A stretch of 8,717 bases of DNA from Methylococcaceae bacterium (GTDB lineage: Bacteria > Pseudomonadota > Gammaproteobacteria > Methylococcales > Methylomonadaceae), in the NCBI GenBank assembly GCA_030618325.1, contig JAUXDP010000133.1, positions 1 through 8,717 of the forward strand. The letters run 5' to 3'. The notes beneath the pieces are model-generated. The model worked only from the letters and a program-made list of their open reading frames with translations. It ran no database searches and was not told where the DNA came from. Numbering within the stretch: position 1 is the first letter of the stretch; the number at the start of each line of letters is the position of its first letter. Both the position numbers and the translations under genes were made by a program. This document shows positions 7,001 through 8,717 of the stretch, piece by piece.

Positions 7001-7262
7001 CATCTTGTTTTAATTTTTCATTCAGCTTTAGAATCTCAAGGCTGAAGGGAAGTTTTTCTACTTTTTTATCGATCAGGCCACTCTGCAAAACCAAAACTTG
7101 TTGCTGCAATTTATTGACATGACTTTCGATTTCTCGCAAATCATCAAGAATAGCCAAGTGGTTGATATTATCTGCATTTTGAGAATTGATAAACAGAATA
7201 CTCAAGAGCATTCCTGTCATCAAGATAACAGCAAAGACTTTGATTTTGCCTTTAATATTCAT
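4002..7262 (-). CDS. Membrane-anchored sensor with PAS-PAS-GAF-GGDEF-EAL (c-di-GMP synthesis and breakdown)
   Basis: The product has 1086 residues. A membrane helix spans ~9-27, followed by an all-helical periplasmic region (~28-180, possibly a four-helix or DAHL-like sensor, not identified) and a second membrane helix ~182-202. A short coiled coil (~203-235), PAS 1 (~238-355), PAS 2 (~362-475) and a GAF domain (~490-645) follow. The GAF domain is unusual in its cysteines: 558, 566-568 and 590-591. The GGDEF domain (~652-822) keeps GGDEF at 735-739 and an RxxD inhibitory site (RQED, 726-729) exactly five residues before it. The EAL domain (~835-1080) keeps EAL 867-869, Asn 925, Glu 957, DDFGTGFSSL (987-996), Lys 1008, Glu 1045 and Gln 1065. 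Both enzymatic halves therefore look active in principle. The start is the first ATG after in-frame TGA and TAG codons, with no clear Shine-Dalgarno. Signal and direction of net activity are unknown. Confidence 0.93.
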   Translation of the reverse strand: MNIKGKIKVFAVILMTGMLLSILFINSQNADNINHLAILDDLREIESHVNKLQQQVLVLQSGLIDKKVEKLPFSLEILKLNEKLKQDAYQIYLYGFPKIDSSIDAIDEESKKLNLLLKQFLLLINPEIHVDSYKKDTISSSSDGLRNSIFVSTSSIIKYIHQIRSIYSQDYNSKQELEKYYMLGVFSIALMLLLIVSSFLVKLRSSEQSLRAANSRLLKENDERTKVENIQKQQSAFLESVLDNIADGVIACDKQGNIKLLNRSARKMHGFKEMSPHSSFWLEHYPIFDTDKQEIVDRKNYPLYRSLRGEEINNTEMFIKPDTGSEISAIVNGESITDEQGEAFGAVISIRDISQIKQAEVELSIAATAFEAHEAIMITDHESRIVRVNEHFRDMTGFSIDEVYGQNPRIFQSGLHNQKFYQQMWRDLDLYGHWQGEIHNKKKNGDIFPGWLSISVVKDIEGKVSHYVSHFRDITENKMQEQHIQRTVGEEQVLSKLLQLSFEPLEIFLQQAAEELVSISWLNFLPHCGIFLNENEGDGWLLKLVANHNLPTELIDSCGKVAWDKCCCGKAVSEKQIQFANYSDNDFQECCKSMAQNSYYNVPILNGDKVLGVILLFIEQGHQQKKYENSFLRRVAETLSLCISRKQAEAQAQYLAYHDSLTKLPNRLLLIDRLKQIIAIDKRNKRYSALMYIDFDRFKNINDSLGHPVGDALLIEIAKRFNRIIRQEDTVARLGGDEFVVVITDIVPEHDAAILEARNVAEKLQAAMAEEFHIKEHVLFTSLSAGIVIITGGETDPDTLLMQADTAMYKAKDSGRNKVQFFLPEMQKVADQRLSLEKELRYALDRNEMELHFQPQFNQFNELIGAEALLRWQHKQLGLVSPADFIPIAEETGLILPIGEWVLQTACKQIKEWQHFQGFRHIAVNVSPAQFRQADFVDTVKEIIKSTQIEPEKLTLELTEGIMVSQGDEVVEKMLALKKLGVHFSIDDFGTGFSSLAYLKRFPVDQLKIDKSFVDDIHSNDENAQVIIETIIAMAERLNFEIIAEGVETEEQLLFLKTKKCFNYQGFYFSKALKKTDFELKYLVLA

Positions 7263-7524
7263 TGGGTCGGTCTATCATATGGCTTAGTCAGGTATTTAAA
7301 ACGGGGTTTACAGCTAGTGTTTTATCGACCTGGAGAGAAAAGGTAGAGAAGACCTTAGAAAATCATAACCATATGATTGTTAATGAAAATATAGGGCGTA
7401 AAAACACGTACTAGTAATGCTTTAGTCTAGTATATAATGTGTCTTATTCAAGGAAATTAATGGCGATCAGGCGGTGAAAAATAACAGAATGTGATGGAGT
7501 TCAAAGTTTGGGCAACTGATTTTT
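7263..7524. other. Intergenic region between nadE and the c-di-GMP gene
   Basis: No gene of credible length is seen in these 262 bases. There is a 6-6-6 palindrome AATCAT/ATGATT (7361-7378), the palindrome TACTAGTA (7409-7416), and CTAGTA repeated at 7411 and 7427. A perfect TATAAT on the plus strand (7433-7438) has no matching -35 at 16-18 bases. Fourteen bases after it comes AGGAA (7450-7454) and a five-codon reading frame starting ATG 7460 and ending TGA. No hairpin with a T-run is seen for the end of nadE, and no convincing sigma-70 promoter is seen on the minus strand for the c-di-GMP gene. Confidence 0.4.
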
Positions 7525-8717
7525 CTAAGTTAAAGTCACATTTTTACTTCCCTTAAAACCAGATGTGATTGGATAACGTCTGTCACGACCAAAAGCTCGT
7601 GGGGTAATTCTTATGCCAGGGGGGGCTTGTCTGCGCTTATATTCATTCCTGTCAACCAGGATTATCGCTTTGATGACATCATCTTGAGAGAAACCAGCAG
7701 CAATGATCTCATCAGCTGATTTATCCTGCTCAACATACATTTCCAGAATAGGGTCTAATACAGCGTAAGCAGGTAAAGAATCCTCGTCAATCTGATCAGG
7801 TGCCAGCTCAGCAGAAGGGGGTCGGGTGATGACCCGTTCGGGGATTACCGGAGACAGGCTATTTCGGTATTTAGCCAGCTTGTATACTAATAATTTGGGC
7901 ACATCTTTTATCGGTGCGAAACCACCCGCCATATCGCCATACAGGGTAGCGTAACCAACACTCATTTCGCTTTTATTGCCTGTGGTTAACAATATTCTTC
8001 CTTGTTTATTGGAGATGGCCATCAAGATAACGCCACGACAGCGTGCTTGAATATTCTCTTCAGTGGCATCCTTTTCGGTTCCGGCAAAGACTTCTTTGAG
8101 CATACTGTCAAAAGCGTTTACAGCCGGTTCTATGGGAATATTGTGATACTTTACATCGAGTGCTTTGGCTTCCAACTCGGCATCGTCAATGCTCATTTGC
8201 TGGGTATAACGGGATGGCATTAACACTGCTTCAACTTTATCCTTGCCCAAGGCATCAACCGCAAGCGCTAATACCAGGGCAGAATCAATGCCTCCCGATA
8301 GTCCTAAAATGGCCCCGTGAAAACCGTTTTTACTTACATAATCTTTGATGCCTAACACCAGAGCTTGATATTCACTGGAAATTTCATTATAGAGAGGGGC
8401 GCAATAGCTTTTTACGGGCTGTTTATTAACAAATTCTACAATGCTGGTTTGCTCTTTAAATTCCTCTGCCCGAAAAACCACTTCTCCTTGTTGATCCACT
8501 ACAAATGAAGCACCATCAAAGACCAACTCATCCTGACCACCAATCTGATTAACATAAACCAAAGATATTCCCGATGCAGCAACCCGCTCTCGAACTATAT
8601 CTTCCCGCTCATGTATTTTTCCAGCATAAAAAGGGGATGCATTGAGTGTTAATAAAATATCAGTGCCAGCTTCGCGGTATTCCTGCACGACATCACTCTG
8701 CCAAATATCCTCGCATA
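7525..8717 (-). CDS. nadE: Glutamine-dependent NAD+ synthetase (5' end outside window)
   Basis: The product amidates nicotinic acid adenine dinucleotide to NAD+ using ATP and ammonia taken from glutamine. About 397 codons are visible out of roughly 540 usual for the two-domain form. The frame is open to the right edge and begins with CEDIWQ, where the Cys codon (8713-8715) is the nitrilase-type catalytic Cys of the amidase domain; its Glu and Lys partners lie outside. The rest of the amidase domain (LLTLNASPF, DELVFDGASFV) follows. The synthetase domain has SGGIDSA (8281-8298, ATP pyrophosphatase loop), LMPSRYT, TTGNKSEMSVGYATLYGDMAGGFAPIKDVPK-type core residues, RPPSAELAPDQ, and a C-terminal RRQAPPGIRITPRAFGRDRR. 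A GTG at 8688 is in frame but internal, because homology continues through the Cys motif. The stop is TAG at 7525-7527. Confidence 0.96.
   Translation of the reverse strand, partial: CEDIWQSDVVQEYREAGTDILLTLNASPFYAGKIHEREDIVRERVAASGISLVYVNQIGGQDELVFDGASFVVDQQGEVVFRAEEFKEQTSIVEFVNKQPVKSYCAPLYNEISSEYQALVLGIKDYVSKNGFHGAILGLSGGIDSALVLALAVDALGKDKVEAVLMPSRYTQQMSIDDAELEAKALDVKYHNIPIEPAVNAFDSMLKEVFAGTEKDATEENIQARCRGVILMAISNKQGRILLTTGNKSEMSVGYATLYGDMAGGFAPIKDVPKLLVYKLAKYRNSLSPVIPERVITRPPSAELAPDQIDEDSLPAYAVLDPILEMYVEQDKSADEIIAAGFSQDDVIKAIILVDRNEYKRRQAPPGIRITPRAFGRDRRYPITSGFKGSKNVTLT

Noticed and set aside
7326..7333. Minus-strand GTCGATAA resembling a sigma-28 -10 element (GCCGATAA) before the c-di-GMP gene.
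   Set aside because: No TAAA at the required 15-base spacing; a single near-match of 8 bases is expected by chance.
8002..8348. Plus-strand open frames opposite nadE.
   Set aside because: Antisense shadows of a strongly conserved gene, with no family resemblance or ribosome binding site.

Overview
The window looks like ordinary chromosome from a gammaproteobacterium of moderately low GC (by eye about 40-45 %). A SPOR-domain DamX-like gene directly upstream of hemE, a YjbQ family protein, an E. coli-type glucokinase, a glutamine-dependent NAD synthetase and a PAS/GAF/GGDEF/EAL sensor would fit a type I methanotroph (Methylococcales) or a relative. That placement is inferred from gene content and has not been tested by alignment. 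No phage genes, transposase, CRISPR array, tRNA or rRNA is visible.

Layout. Positions 1-1665 (+) hold the 3' part of a DamX-like SPOR protein and hemE (TTG start), closed by a rho-independent terminator at 1683-1711. Positions 1666-1930 are intergenic and carry a long imperfect palindrome (1808-1883) that resembles a REP or MITE-type repeat. yjbQ (1931-2350, +) follows. The next gap carries a second, nearly perfect 22-bp-stem inverted repeat (2424-2479). A secreted DUF411 protein (2529-3011, +) then overlaps glk (3011-4000, +) by one base (TAATG), so the two are probably translationally coupled. glk converges, with a single base between stop codons, on a large minus-strand gene (4002-7262) for a membrane-anchored PAS-PAS-GAF-GGDEF-EAL protein of 1086 residues. 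A 262-base gap (7263-7524) separates it from nadE (minus strand), which runs off the right edge just after its nitrilase-domain catalytic Cys codon.

Functionally the window mixes housekeeping metabolism (haem synthesis, glucose phosphorylation, NAD synthesis), cell-envelope or division biology (SPOR protein), a periplasmic thiol protein probably involved with metal, and c-di-GMP signalling. I see no convincing new defence or mobile system. The items most worth a second look are the cysteine cluster in the GAF domain of the c-di-GMP protein, the coupling of DUF411 to glucokinase, and the two palindromic repeats flanking yjbQ.
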